64,000 nucleotides of DNA from Verrucomicrobiota bacterium (GCA_947454705.1 CANGKZ010000016.1:1-64000), one strand, 5' to 3'; positions 38,232 through 47,852 are shown, numbered from the stretch's first letter. Numbers and translations are program-made. Notes: generated by a model from the sequence alone, not told the origin.

Positions 38232-40274
38232 ATGACCAATTCCTCGCTCCGTTCCGCTCCTGCATTTCCGGCTCGGTGGTTTCCGACGCTGCCGCTTTCT
38301 CTCTCCGTCGGGCTGGGCCTGCTGCTGGCTGCGCCCTCGCTGTCGTCTGCGACGGTTACGATTCCCGTTCGCAGTGCGGCCTCAAAGGAATCCACATCTG
38401 CCACGCCGGCGCTTGAGACCGCGCTCGCCGCAGCGCGGTCGCATCATCTGGCGCATCCGGACGATACGGTGGTGCTCCGCTTGCCCCAGGGGCGTATCGA
38501 ATTGGATACAACGCTTCGGCTGACTCAGGCGGACTCAAATCTGGTCCTCGCTGGGTCTGGTTCGAGTTCCACAGGAAGGAATCCGACGGTCCTGGCGGGC
38601 AGTACGCGCCTCACCGGATGGCATCGAAATCCCTCACGAAGCAACCTGTGGGAAGTCACGGTTCCCGAAGTGACGCAGGGAAAACGCTATTTCAACCAGC
38701 TCTTCGTCAACGGCACCCGCGCGCAGCGAACCAGGTTTCCAAAACAGGGCTTCCTTCGAACCGCGGGTGCCCTCTCCACCGGGAAGCCGATCGAGCTGCC
38801 GTTCCGCCCCGGGGATCTTCGCGCGGCGTGGACGAATGATTCCGACATTCGTGTGGTGATCCTGATGAAGTGGACCGATCTGCATCTGCCGATTCGCGCC
38901 CTGGATTTCACACGCAACGTGGCGCGACTCGATGGCGGGCCTCGGGATTTTTGGATGGATGAACCGGATGCCCGCTACTGGATTGAGAATGCCGAGGACA
39001 CGCTGGAGGAACCGGGAGAATGGCATCTCAACCGTCGCACCGGACTGCTGCGGTATCTCGCGCCGCGCGGGATCGATCCGAACCGCGATGTGGTGTCGGC
39101 TCCGCGCCTGACCCAGTTGGTCTCGATCGAGGGCACGGGCGAAGCGCCGGTTCGGAATCTGGTGTTTCGCGATCTCGTGTTTTCCGAATCCGATTACGAG
39201 ATGCCCGAGGCTGGATTGATTTCCCCACAGGCTGCGGTGGTGATTCCGGGCGCGGTGAAGGCGCATCACGCGATCGCAGGACGGTTTGAGAAATGCCGGT
39301 TCGATTCCCTCGGAGGCTACGGACTCGAGCTCGGCCGCGGCAGTCAGCGCTGGACGGTGTCGCACTGCACGTTTGCAAATCTCGCGGCCGGTGGGATCCG
39401 CGTGGGCGAACCTTCCGATTCGAAACCGTCGCCGCAGGATGCGAACCACACGCATCAGATTCTCGACAACACGCTGGAGCATCTCGGGCGCATCTTCGCC
39501 CCGGGCGTGGGGATCCTCGTGTTTCACAGCGGGACCAATCACATCCTGCACAATCGCATCAGCGATCTCTTCTACACCGGCATTTCGGTGGGATGGAACT
39601 GGGGCTATCAGGAGACGCCCTGCCGGGAGAACGAGATCGCTTACAACCTGGTGGAACGCGTCGGACAGGGACGGCTCAGCGACATGGGCGGGATCTACAC
39701 CCTCGGCCCGCAGCCCGGCACTCACATCCATCACAACCTCTTCCGCGACATCACCAGCTACGGCTACGGCGGCTGGGGGCTCTATACCGACGAGGGCAGC
39801 ACCGGAATCCTGCTCGAGAACAACGTGGTGTATCGATGCAAGGACGCCGGGTTCCACCAGCACTACGGGCGCGACAACCTCATTCGCAACAATCTGTTCG
39901 CGTTCAATCAGGAGCATCAACTCATGCGCACCCGCGCGGAGGCGCACCGGTCGTTCTGGCTCACCCGCAACGTGGTGGTGTGGAACCACGGGGATCTGCT
40001 CGGCAGCGACTGGTCGGGTACGACGAATCACTTCCAACTCGATGCGAATCTTTTTTGGGACACGCGTCTCGGAACCGATGCCGCCGCTTACAAGTTCCAA
40101 AAGAAATCCTGGGACGCGTGGCGCGCGCAGGGCCAGGACCCGCACTCGTTGATTGCCGATCCACTCCTCCGCGATATCCAGCGTCCCGAGCTTGGACTGC
40201 TGCCGAGCTCGCCGGCCTATTCCCTCGGATTTCAGCCGATTGATCTCAGCACCGTCGGACCGCGGAAGGAATGA
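38232..40274 (+). CDS. Secreted right-handed parallel beta-helix protein
   Basis: A 680-residue protein with a signal peptide (about 1-40, SLSVGLGLLLAAPSLSSA). The N-terminal part has the RLPQGRIELDTTLRLTQ type first coil, followed by an inserted beta-domain (about 110-310). A clear run of beta-helix coils spans about 320-610, each with N-rich turns (ILDNTLEHLGRIFA, NHILHNRISDLFYTG, NEIAYNLVERVGQG, ILLENNVVYRCKD, NLIRNNLFAFNQ). The YNxIHxxG-like repeats fit glycoside lyase/hydrolase proteins such as those active on pectin or alginate-type polymers, but no family-specific catalytic set was identified. ATG 38232 starts the signal peptide. Confidence 0.8.
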   Translation: MTNSSLRSAPAFPARWFPTLPLSLSVGLGLLLAAPSLSSATVTIPVRSAASKESTSATPALETALAAARSHHLAHPDDTVVLRLPQGRIELDTTLRLTQADSNLVLAGSGSSSTGRNPTVLAGSTRLTGWHRNPSRSNLWEVTVPEVTQGKRYFNQLFVNGTRAQRTRFPKQGFLRTAGALSTGKPIELPFRPGDLRAAWTNDSDIRVVILMKWTDLHLPIRALDFTRNVARLDGGPRDFWMDEPDARYWIENAEDTLEEPGEWHLNRRTGLLRYLAPRGIDPNRDVVSAPRLTQLVSIEGTGEAPVRNLVFRDLVFSESDYEMPEAGLISPQAAVVIPGAVKAHHAIAGRFEKCRFDSLGGYGLELGRGSQRWTVSHCTFANLAAGGIRVGEPSDSKPSPQDANHTHQILDNTLEHLGRIFAPGVGILVFHSGTNHILHNRISDLFYTGISVGWNWGYQETPCRENEIAYNLVERVGQGRLSDMGGIYTLGPQPGTHIHHNLFRDITSYGYGGWGLYTDEGSTGILLENNVVYRCKDAGFHQHYGRDNLIRNNLFAFNQEHQLMRTRAEAHRSFWLTRNVVVWNHGDLLGSDWSGTTNHFQLDANLFWDTRLGTDAAAYKFQKKSWDAWRAQGQDPHSLIADPLLRDIQRPELGLLPSSPAYSLGFQPIDLSTVGPRKE

Positions 40275-40314
40275 TTCGAACTTCAGGTGTGCCCAAGGGA
40301 GTGCTTCCAGCCTT

Positions 40315-40923
40315 ATGAATTCAAATGCCGGTTTCCGAATGAACGCATCGCAGGTGGTGGATGAACTGTTTCGGGTCTTTGCGGAGCGTGGACACCGCAG
40401 CTATGGCGAACGGGTCACCGAGCAGATGCACGCGCTGCAATGTGCGACCCTGGCCCGTGAACGAAATGAGTCGCCCGAGGTGGTGGCCGCATGCCTGCTG
40501 CACGACTTCGGGCACCTCCTTCACAGTTTAGGCGAGGATGTGGCGGATCATGGGATCGATGCGCGACACGAGCAGGTGGGTGCGAACTGTTTGTCCAAAT
40601 GGTTCGGCCCCTCCGTCGTCGAGCCCATCCGGCTGCACGCGGCGTCGAAGCGATACCTTTGCTGGAGCGAACCGGAATACTTCTCGGGATTGTCGGCGGC
40701 CTCACGAAAAAGTCTGGCCCTGCAGGGCGGTCCGATGAACGCGGAGGAGGCGAGCGACTTCGAGTCGGGGGCCTTTTTTCGCGAGGCGCTGCGGGTCCGC
40801 CGCTTCGATGATCTCGGAAAGGATCCCGAATTGCAGACACCGCCCTTGGAGGCGTTCCGATTGCTCCTGGAATCGTTGGTGTGTGTCGGTGGAATAGCCG
40901 ATTCACAGGCTGCTGGGGCATGA
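40315..40923 (+). CDS. PhnZ-like HD-domain mixed-valent diiron oxygenase
   Basis: A 202-residue HD-fold protein. The metal-binding pattern is complete: His39 (EQMHALQ), His63-Asp64 (LLHDFGH), His85 (RHEQVGA), His108 (RLHAASKRY) and Asp165 (RRFDD). Tyr30 and Glu32 in SYGERVTEQ correspond to the substrate/iron gate residues known in PhnZ. All are shifted by about five from the PhnZ numbering as I recall it. PhnZ cleaves 1-hydroxy-2-aminoethylphosphonate to glycine and phosphate. No PhnY, phosphonate transporter or TmpA partner is in the window, so the substrate is unproven. ATG 40315 is used; ATG 40339 is also possible. Confidence 0.82.
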   Translation: MNSNAGFRMNASQVVDELFRVFAERGHRSYGERVTEQMHALQCATLARERNESPEVVAACLLHDFGHLLHSLGEDVADHGIDARHEQVGANCLSKWFGPSVVEPIRLHAASKRYLCWSEPEYFSGLSAASRKSLALQGGPMNAEEASDFESGAFFREALRVRRFDDLGKDPELQTPPLEAFRLLLESLVCVGGIADSQAAGA

Positions 40924-40971
40924 CCGGGAAAGAGGATTGTTCTTAACCTGGGGACTGCGCTTCATCCTCGC

Positions 40972-42312
40972 GTGAACCGAATCTGGATTGTGAGTCTGCT
41001 GGTTTTGTTCGGAACCGCATCGCTCTTTGCAACGGACGCGCCGCGTTGGTGGAAGGGAAACCTCCACACCCACACCTTGTGGTCCGATGGCGACGGGTTT
41101 CCCGAGATGGCCATCGATTGGTACAAGACGCACGGATACCAGTTTCTCGCGTTGTCCGATCACAATGTGCTGCTCCAGGGCGAACGTTGGATCGCGCTTT
41201 CCGAGGTGGCCAAGCGCGCCAAGGGAGAACCCTGGCACGGGGCTGGACATCGGACCACAGATGCCTTCGAGGCCTACCTCGCCCAACTCGGCCCCCACTG
41301 GGTTCAGACGCGAGCGCATCCGACCAACGGCGAGCCTCAGGTGCGGTTGAAAACTCTGGAGGAATGCCGGGCGCTGTTCGAGGAGGCGGGCCGCTTCCAG
41401 ATGATTCCCGCCGAGGAATTGACGCATCAATCGAAGGATGGTCATGCGGTTCACATGGGGGTGATCAATTTGCTCGAAGCGTTGAAACCGCGCGATGGAG
41501 CCACGGCCCGGGAAACCATTCGCACCAATTATCAGATGGCGCAGGCGTCGGCCGCGCGCACGGGACGCGAGATCCTCGTGCATGTGAATCATCCTAATTA
41601 CAAATGGGGCGTGACGGCGGAGGATCTGGCCGCGGTGGTGGAGGAACCGTTCTTCGAGTTGTGGAACGGAGTCGAAGTGGACAACGATCCGGGCGATGCG
41701 CTGCATCCTTCCACCGACGAAATCTGGGACATCGCCAACACGCTGCGCTTGGTCGGATTCCATGCGCCCCCGTTGTTCGGAATCGCGAACGATGACACGC
41801 ATGATTATCAGGGAACGAAGCGTCGGGCGATCCCGGGTCGCGCGTGGGTGAGCGTGCGCGTGAGGCACCTCACGCCGGATTCGATCGTTCGGGCCATGCG
41901 TGAGGGGGATTTCTACGCGAGCACCGGAGTCGAACTGCGGGATCAAAAGTTTGATCCGGCCAATAGGACGCTTTCACTGCGCATCAAACCCCGGGCCGGA
42001 GAATCATTCGTTACGCGATTCATCGGAACGCGGCGGGGAGTGAGTCTGGAGGGACGCCCGCGTCGCGACGCAGCCGGCAAGGTGATCGAGACGACCCTCG
42101 ACTACTCCGGTGCTCAGGGACCCCGGATCGGCGAGGTGTTTCGCGAGGTCCGTGGACTGAATCCCACCTACCGATTCTCCGGCGATGAACTCTACGTCCG
42201 CGCAGTGATTACCTCCAGCGGACGCACGGAAGTGCCCAGTACCGAATTTGAGTTCAAGCGTGCCTGGACCCAGCCGGTCGGATGGCGGCTTGATCCCAAC
42301 CGGACTCCTTGA
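40972..42312 (+). CDS. CehA/McbA-like PHP metallohydrolase, secreted
   Basis: A 446-residue protein starting at a GTG (40972) with a signal peptide (about 1-20, SLLVLFGTASLFA). The PHP fold motifs are present: NLHTHTLWSDG (His32, His34), LSDHN (Asp63, His64), HVNHPNYKWG near 205 and NDDTHDY near 280. The C-terminal 120 residues form a beta-rich domain. PHP proteins bind two or three metals and hydrolyse phosphate or carbamate-type esters; CehA/McbA relatives are known for carbaryl hydrolysis, but the native substrate is usually unknown. It follows the PhnZ-like gene by 48 bp and may share its transcript. A second such protein is encoded at 44731. Confidence 0.8.
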   Translation: MNRIWIVSLLVLFGTASLFATDAPRWWKGNLHTHTLWSDGDGFPEMAIDWYKTHGYQFLALSDHNVLLQGERWIALSEVAKRAKGEPWHGAGHRTTDAFEAYLAQLGPHWVQTRAHPTNGEPQVRLKTLEECRALFEEAGRFQMIPAEELTHQSKDGHAVHMGVINLLEALKPRDGATARETIRTNYQMAQASAARTGREILVHVNHPNYKWGVTAEDLAAVVEEPFFELWNGVEVDNDPGDALHPSTDEIWDIANTLRLVGFHAPPLFGIANDDTHDYQGTKRRAIPGRAWVSVRVRHLTPDSIVRAMREGDFYASTGVELRDQKFDPANRTLSLRIKPRAGESFVTRFIGTRRGVSLEGRPRRDAAGKVIETTLDYSGAQGPRIGEVFREVRGLNPTYRFSGDELYVRAVITSSGRTEVPSTEFEFKRAWTQPVGWRLDPNRTP

Positions 42313-42372
42313 GTATCGCTGGCGCCGGAAGGGACCGCCGGGAGGTGCACTGGCATGGTTTCGCCGTGCTTC

Positions 42373-44703
42373 ATGAACTCGATGTCTTCTCCAGTTAGTT
42401 TCCGGTGGAGGTCGCGTACCGTTTTTGGTGCGTGTCTGCTCGCCCTTGCCCCGGCGGCGGGATTTCAAGTCTGCGCCCAGGTGCAGCAGACCGCCTATGC
42501 GGATGCGCTCGAGAACGGGTGGCAGAACTACGGCTGGGCCAAGTTGAACTACGCCAACGCGGCACCGGTCCATACGGGAACGAGTTCCATCTCGGTCACT
42601 GCCACGGCCTACACGGCGTTGTATTTGCATCACGACGGCTTTGCTTCGGGCACTTGGACGAACCTCAGTTTCTGGATTCACGGAGGCACCGCGGGCGGGC
42701 AATTGCTGCAGGTGCAGGCTACTGTGAATGGCGCGGCACAACCGGCCCGCACGTTGCCGGCCCTGACCGCGCAGTGGCAGCAGATCTCGCTTTCACTCGC
42801 TTCGCTGGGGATCACCAATCAAACCGGATGGGACGGATTCTGGATTCAGGATCGGTCGGGGAAGAGTCAGGCCACCTTTTATGTCGATGACATCGTCCTG
42901 ACCGGTCCTCCGGCTGGACCGCTGCCTCCGGCCGTGCTCGCGGTGAATGCCGCACTGAATCGTCACCCCATTGCGCCCGAGGTCTACGGACTGGCCTTCG
43001 CCGGCAAGGATCAGATCGCGGCGGCCCGCTCACCATTGAACCGCTCCGGTGGCAATGCGGAAACCCGCTACAACTGGCAGCTCAACGCCCACAATCGCGG
43101 TGCCGATTTCTATTTCGAGAGTCTGGCCGATGGCAGTGCCCTCCCGGGGCAGGCGACCGATGCCTTCATCGCCTCCACCCGGGATTCCGGTGCGGTGCCG
43201 ATGGTGACCGTTCCGATGATCGGTTGGGCTGCAAAGCTCGGTCCGAACCGGGGAAAACTGGCCAGCTTCTCGATCAAGAAATACGGGCCCCAGACCGGGA
43301 ATGATGCCGCGTACTTCGCCGACGCCGGAAACGGAATTAAGTCGGACGGACCGCCAGTCCAGTACGTCACCAACAACGATCCAAACGACGCCAACCTTCC
43401 CGTGGATTCTGCCTTCTGGGGTGGATGGGTGGATCACCTGATCCAAAAATGGGGCACCTCGGGCGCAGGCGGGGTCCGCTATTACCTGCTCGATAATGAA
43501 CCGAGCCTCTGGCACTCGTCGCATCGGGATATTCATCCCGTCGGAGCAAAACTGGAGGAGATCCGCGACCGCACGTTGGAATACGCGGCGATGATCAAAT
43601 CGCGCGATCCCGGGGCCGTTCTCTTTGCTCCCGAGGAATGGGGATGGTCGGGATATCTCTACAGCGGATACGACCAGCAATACGGGGCCGCGCACAATTA
43701 CAGCTCGTATCCCGACCGGGCGGCGCACGGAAACCAGGAGGCGATTCCGTGGCTGTTGGATCAATGGCGTGAGGCCGATGCGAAGTCCGGACAACGGAGC
43801 GTCGATGTCCTCAGTGTGCATTTCTATCCGCAGGGCGGGGAGTTCAGCGATGACGTTTCAAGTTCGATGCAGCGTCGTCGCAACCGTTCGACCCGCGCGC
43901 TGTGGGATCCGCAGTATGTGGACGAGACCTGGATCAACACCCAGGTCCGGTTAATCCCGCGGCTAAAGGAGTGGGTTGCGGCGCACTATCCCGGAACCCG
44001 CGTTGCGCTGACCGAATACAACTGGGGTGCGGAAAAGCACATCAGCGGGGCCATCGCGCAGGCGGACATCCTCGGCATTCTCGGACGCGAGGGCATTGAT
44101 TTTGCCACGCGATGGACCACTCCCGCGATCGATACTCCGGCGTTCAACGCGTTTCGTCTGTTCCGCAACTACGATGGTCAAGGTTCTGCGTTTGGGGATG
44201 TGAGTGTCGAGGCGACCGCAGCGGATCCCGATACCGTGTCGGTGTTTGCTGCACAGCGCTCCTCTGATCTGGCGCTCACGGTGGTGGCGCTCAACAAGGA
44301 GCCGGGAACGGATCGCCCGACGCGACTCACGATCGCTGGGCAGGAAATCCGCGGCACCGCGGAAGTGTGGCGGCTCGATGCGGCGAATCGCATCACGCGC
44401 CTCGCCAACGCTGCTCTGACCAACGGTGTGTGGGAGGGAACGCTACCGGGGCAGAGCATCACGTTGTTTGTCCTGCCTGCTCGAACATTGAACCTCAAAG
44501 TCCGCGTGGGAACTTCGCCGAACTCCGGTCTGCTGCTCCAGGCCACGGGCCGCACTGGGTATACGGTGCAGCTCGACGCCTCCGACGACCTTCACACCTG
44601 GGTGCTGCTGAAGACTTCGACTCTGGCAGGCGAAGCCATCGAATGGACGCTGCCGGTTCCGGACGTTCCGTATCGCTATTATCGGGCGACGAGTCAGCCG
44701 TGA
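42373..44703 (+). CDS. Secreted glycoside hydrolase family 44 enzyme
   Basis: A 776-residue protein with a signal peptide (about 1-35), an N-terminal carbohydrate-binding-like jelly roll (about 40-180), and a GH44 domain (about 190-690). GH44 marks are LNRSGGNAETRYNWQLN, the acid/base Glu in LLDNEPSLWHSSHRDIHP (Glu376) and the nucleophile Glu in LTEYNWGAE (Glu548). The spacing of 172 fits the known family (endoglucanase/xyloglucanase). The C-terminal 70 residues form a small beta-module ending PYRYYRATSQP, related to the tails of the LamG proteins. Probable role: breakdown of beta-1,4-glucans outside the cell. ATG 42373 is preferred; 42355 and 42382 are alternatives. Confidence 0.88.
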   Translation: MNSMSSPVSFRWRSRTVFGACLLALAPAAGFQVCAQVQQTAYADALENGWQNYGWAKLNYANAAPVHTGTSSISVTATAYTALYLHHDGFASGTWTNLSFWIHGGTAGGQLLQVQATVNGAAQPARTLPALTAQWQQISLSLASLGITNQTGWDGFWIQDRSGKSQATFYVDDIVLTGPPAGPLPPAVLAVNAALNRHPIAPEVYGLAFAGKDQIAAARSPLNRSGGNAETRYNWQLNAHNRGADFYFESLADGSALPGQATDAFIASTRDSGAVPMVTVPMIGWAAKLGPNRGKLASFSIKKYGPQTGNDAAYFADAGNGIKSDGPPVQYVTNNDPNDANLPVDSAFWGGWVDHLIQKWGTSGAGGVRYYLLDNEPSLWHSSHRDIHPVGAKLEEIRDRTLEYAAMIKSRDPGAVLFAPEEWGWSGYLYSGYDQQYGAAHNYSSYPDRAAHGNQEAIPWLLDQWREADAKSGQRSVDVLSVHFYPQGGEFSDDVSSSMQRRRNRSTRALWDPQYVDETWINTQVRLIPRLKEWVAAHYPGTRVALTEYNWGAEKHISGAIAQADILGILGREGIDFATRWTTPAIDTPAFNAFRLFRNYDGQGSAFGDVSVEATAADPDTVSVFAAQRSSDLALTVVALNKEPGTDRPTRLTIAGQEIRGTAEVWRLDAANRITRLANAALTNGVWEGTLPGQSITLFVLPARTLNLKVRVGTSPNSGLLLQATGRTGYTVQLDASDDLHTWVLLKTSTLAGEAIEWTLPVPDVPYRYYRATSQP

Positions 44704-44730
44704 GATCGGAGGTTCGCCTTGAAGCACGGC

Positions 44731-46179
44731 TCAAGGTTTGGGTTCCGGCGCGCGGATATAAATCGGATTGCCGTAGATCCAGGGCCGGAGCTCGCCGCCG
44801 ATTTCGAGCCAGACTTCGACCCGATGAACCCCGGGTTCCATGATGCCGGCCTCCAGCATATCGCCGTGGCCGACCGTCCTTGAGAATCCATCATTCAGAA
44901 GCCGAATCCGTCCCTGCATGGGGGCTTCAATTCGAATCTTCATGCCGGGCTCAAACGTGACGGTGTCCCCCATCTGCGCGGCAAATTCGCCGGGCTTGCT
45001 GCCGGCTTTGGTGACGACGCATTTGAATCCAGTCGCATCGCCCATCCATTCATGGGCGACGTAGGCATGTCCCGCGCGAACTGCTGCCCGAAGGCCCGCC
45101 TCGGTCTTCGCGCGCGTGAGCACGTGGGTGGACACGTTGCGAAAGGATCTCACGTACGGATCGAGGTCGAGAAACGCGACGATATCCCCAACCTTTTTCC
45201 CCTCCAGCAAGGCACGCAGTTTTGGACGATCCTTCACCGTCACCCGCTGCAATCCCTTGTCCGGATCCACATTCGTTCCCACGCCGCCGGTCTCTTCGTC
45301 GAGTTTTTTGAGGATGAGGACCTGGTTGTGGTGGCAGTCGTTCGCGGCCACACCGGTGAGATGACGGGTCTTCCCCTCGCGATCCCATTTCTCCAGGTAC
45401 AGTTCGGGATACTCCACCTGTCCCCCGAGCACCAAATCGGGATAGATCCGAAGCAATTGGTCAATTTCCTCGAACGCTGCGGGGTCGGTCAGGCGCATGG
45501 CGAGGTTGATGAGTCCCGCCATGTCGCGTTTGGCATCGTAGTGGCGATTGTAGATCTCCATTCCGGTGAGCCCTTCCATGATGTGGTCGGGACGCTCCTC
45601 GATGTGGGAAAGAAATAGCATTCCGGTCCCGGCGCTGACGGCCTTCACAAACTCCGGAATCGGCAGGTCCATCTGTTTCATCACCGAGGCATCGGGATGC
45701 GCGAGGAAGCCACGGCATTCGGACCCGGGAATGAACAACACGCCGTTGGTTTGGAATCGCCACGAGTCCATGAAATCGCGCGGCGGACGAAAATGATCGC
45801 TGAGAAACACCACCTGGACTCCGGCCATTCCGGCATCGGCGAGCATCTCGTCCCGGGTTCCTCCGGTGTGCGCCGAATCCTCGGCATGCGCGTGAAAGAT
45901 GCAGCGAAGATCCAGCCAGCCCGCCGGCGTGGGAATCGTCTTGTGCATCTGATTCAGCTGGTCGATCGATGCCTGTGCCGCCGCGAGGCGTTCGCGTTTG
46001 AGGCGCTCGGTTGGCGTGTATTTGGGTTTTTCGAGCGGGGGCGAGGCGAGCAAGTCCATGCCCAGCAGGCCGAGACCCACTCCCATCACCATCGCTGCGA
46101 CGCGCTTCAATGGACGCTGGGCGCTTCGGTTTTCGGAGGAGCGGGGCGAATCGGGTCGGGACTTGCCGGGGAGGTTCAC
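44731..46179 (-). CDS. PHP-domain metallohydrolase, exported
   Basis: A 482-residue protein using the GTG at 46179; an ATG at 46092 would start inside the signal region. The N-terminus has basic residues then a hydrophobic stretch (MVMGVGLGLLGMDLLA). PHP motifs are RCIFHAHAED, VVFLSDHFRPP, a SHIEERP segment and AANDCHHNQ. The C-terminal 100 residues form a beta-domain. It differs in sequence from the PHP protein at 40972 but belongs to the same broad group. It converges with the GH44 gene (27 bp apart) and is divergent from the PQQ-propeller gene. Substrate unknown. Confidence 0.75.
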   Translation of the reverse strand: MNLPGKSRPDSPRSSENRSAQRPLKRVAAMVMGVGLGLLGMDLLASPPLEKPKYTPTERLKRERLAAAQASIDQLNQMHKTIPTPAGWLDLRCIFHAHAEDSAHTGGTRDEMLADAGMAGVQVVFLSDHFRPPRDFMDSWRFQTNGVLFIPGSECRGFLAHPDASVMKQMDLPIPEFVKAVSAGTGMLFLSHIEERPDHIMEGLTGMEIYNRHYDAKRDMAGLINLAMRLTDPAAFEEIDQLLRIYPDLVLGGQVEYPELYLEKWDREGKTRHLTGVAANDCHHNQVLILKKLDEETGGVGTNVDPDKGLQRVTVKDRPKLRALLEGKKVGDIVAFLDLDPYVRSFRNVSTHVLTRAKTEAGLRAAVRAGHAYVAHEWMGDATGFKCVVTKAGSKPGEFAAQMGDTVTFEPGMKIRIEAPMQGRIRLLNDGFSRTVGHGDMLEAGIMEPGVHRVEVWLEIGGELRPWIYGNPIYIRAPEPKP

Positions 46180-46291
46180 ACACCGAGTCTCCCGATGCCC
46201 GCCGGGATTGCGCAACCCACAAATGAAACACCCAATCCGCCCGACTCCCTCATTGAGCCCCGGGGAATTCGTGCCCACTCTTTTTCCCGCC

Positions 46292-47641
46292 ATGCGAATC
46301 CCGGCTGCCCCTCTCTTCGGCCTCACCCTCTTCACCTACCCGTTGTTTGCTGCTCCAGCCCCGGCGGTTAACTGGCCGCAGTACCGCGGATCCGGAGCCC
46401 TCGGCGTGGATGATTCCGTCCCGCTCCCGATCGAATGGAATGTCGAATCCGGCACGAACATCCGCTGGCAGACCGCGATTCCGGGTCTCTCGCATGCGTC
46501 GCCGATCGTCTGGGGCGACCGGGTGTACGTCGCCACCGCCGTGAAGCCCGGGAAGTCGGAGCTCAAGGTGGGGCTCTACGGCGACATCGATCCGGTGGAT
46601 GAAAAGGAGGCGCATCAATGGCGTCTCCTCGCCCTCGACAAGACCACCGGGAAGATCGTGTGGAATGTTACCGGGTACGAGGCGGTACCAAAAGTGAAAC
46701 GCCACACCAAGGCCAGTCATTGCAACTCCACGCCTGCCACCGATGGCAGCCATGTGGTGGCCCTGTTTGGTTCCGAGGGGTTGTTTTGCTTCGACACCGC
46801 CGGGAAGCTGATTTGGAAGAAGGACCTCGGTCCGATGGATGCCGGGTACTTTGATGTCCCGAGCGCCCAGTGGGGATTCGCGAGCTCTCCGATCCTGCGC
46901 GATGGGAAAATCGTGGTGCAGTGCGACGTGCAGAAGGGATCGTTCCTTGCGGTGTTCGATGTGAAGGACGGACGCGAACTCTGGCGCGCCCCCCGCAAGG
47001 ACGTGCCGACTTGGTCCACGCCCTCGGTCGTCTCGACGGGCGATCGGACGCAGATTGTGGTCAACGGCTGGCATCATGCCGGCGGATACGAATTCGCGAC
47101 CGGCAAGGAGCTTTGGAAGCTGGATGGCGGTGGTGACATTCCGGTGCCCACACCGCTGTATGCCAACGGGCTGATCTATCTCACCAGCGCGCACGGCAAG
47201 GTGCGTCCCATGCGCGCGATCCGGCCCACGGCATCGGGCAACATCACTCCGGAGACGCCTGGGATGACCAACGCAGCGATCGCCTGGGCCCACGCGCGCC
47301 AGGGCAACTACATGCAGACTCCGATTCTGATCGGGGACGCCCTGTACGCCTGTTTTGATATGGGAATCGTCACCTGCTTCGACGCGAACTCGGGGGCGAT
47401 CCGTTACAGTGAGCGTCTGAGCAAGAACGGGGAGGGATTCACGGCATCCCCGGTGTCCGACGGTCGGCATCTCTTTTTCACCAGCGAGACGGGCAATGTT
47501 TACGTGGTTCCGGCGGGGCCGAAATTCTCCGTGGTGTCCACGAATTCGATGACCGAAACCTGCATGGCCACGCCTGCCATTTCCTCGGGAACGCTGTTGT
47601 ACCGCACCCGGGAAAAGTTAATCGCGATCGGATCGAAGTGA
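46292..47641 (+). CDS. Secreted PQQ-like beta-propeller protein
   Basis: A 449-residue protein with a signal peptide (about 1-20, LTLFTYPLFA). It has the NWPQYRGSGALGV start typical of PQQ_2-type propellers of Planctomycetes and Verrucomicrobia. Repeating W-motif blades such as LLALDKTTGKIVWNVTG, CFDTAGKLIWKKDLG and AVFDVKDGRELWRAPRKD follow. Most such proteins do not have dehydrogenase activity and their function is unknown. ATG 46292 is chosen for its signal peptide. Head-to-head with the PHP gene, so the 112-bp gap may hold both promoters. Confidence 0.85.
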   Translation: MRIPAAPLFGLTLFTYPLFAAPAPAVNWPQYRGSGALGVDDSVPLPIEWNVESGTNIRWQTAIPGLSHASPIVWGDRVYVATAVKPGKSELKVGLYGDIDPVDEKEAHQWRLLALDKTTGKIVWNVTGYEAVPKVKRHTKASHCNSTPATDGSHVVALFGSEGLFCFDTAGKLIWKKDLGPMDAGYFDVPSAQWGFASSPILRDGKIVVQCDVQKGSFLAVFDVKDGRELWRAPRKDVPTWSTPSVVSTGDRTQIVVNGWHHAGGYEFATGKELWKLDGGGDIPVPTPLYANGLIYLTSAHGKVRPMRAIRPTASGNITPETPGMTNAAIAWAHARQGNYMQTPILIGDALYACFDMGIVTCFDANSGAIRYSERLSKNGEGFTASPVSDGRHLFFTSETGNVYVVPAGPKFSVVSTNSMTETCMATPAISSGTLLYRTREKLIAIGSK

Positions 47642-47677
47642 CCAAGGTGCGCCCTCCCTGCGATTTGAGATTCGACG

Positions 47678-47704
47678 GTGGAGGGCGTGGTTCCACCCAC
47701 GCCC
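47678..47704 (+). repeat. Self-palindromic repeat, left copy of inverted pair
   Basis: A 27-bp unit whose core forms its own hairpin (GGGCGTGG / CCACGCCC). It matches the reverse complement of 47853-47879 at 25 of 27 positions. It lies 37 bp after the PQQ-propeller stop. Confidence 0.65.
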
Positions 47705-47852
47705 TATCTAGGTTTGCGGACCCTGCATGAATTCGCAGAGGGTGATTTGGAACGAGGGTTGTGGAATATCAGAGGATTTATCGGCGGGGGGGGTGGAGCG
47801 ATGGGCGTTTTAATGCGGCGATTCGTTCCGGGCCGGGGTGCGCGACCAAATG

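Noticed and set aside
47786-47793. Tract of eight G as a phase-variation switch
   Set aside because: It is noncoding and lies downstream of both neighbouring genes, so slippage there has no obvious effect.
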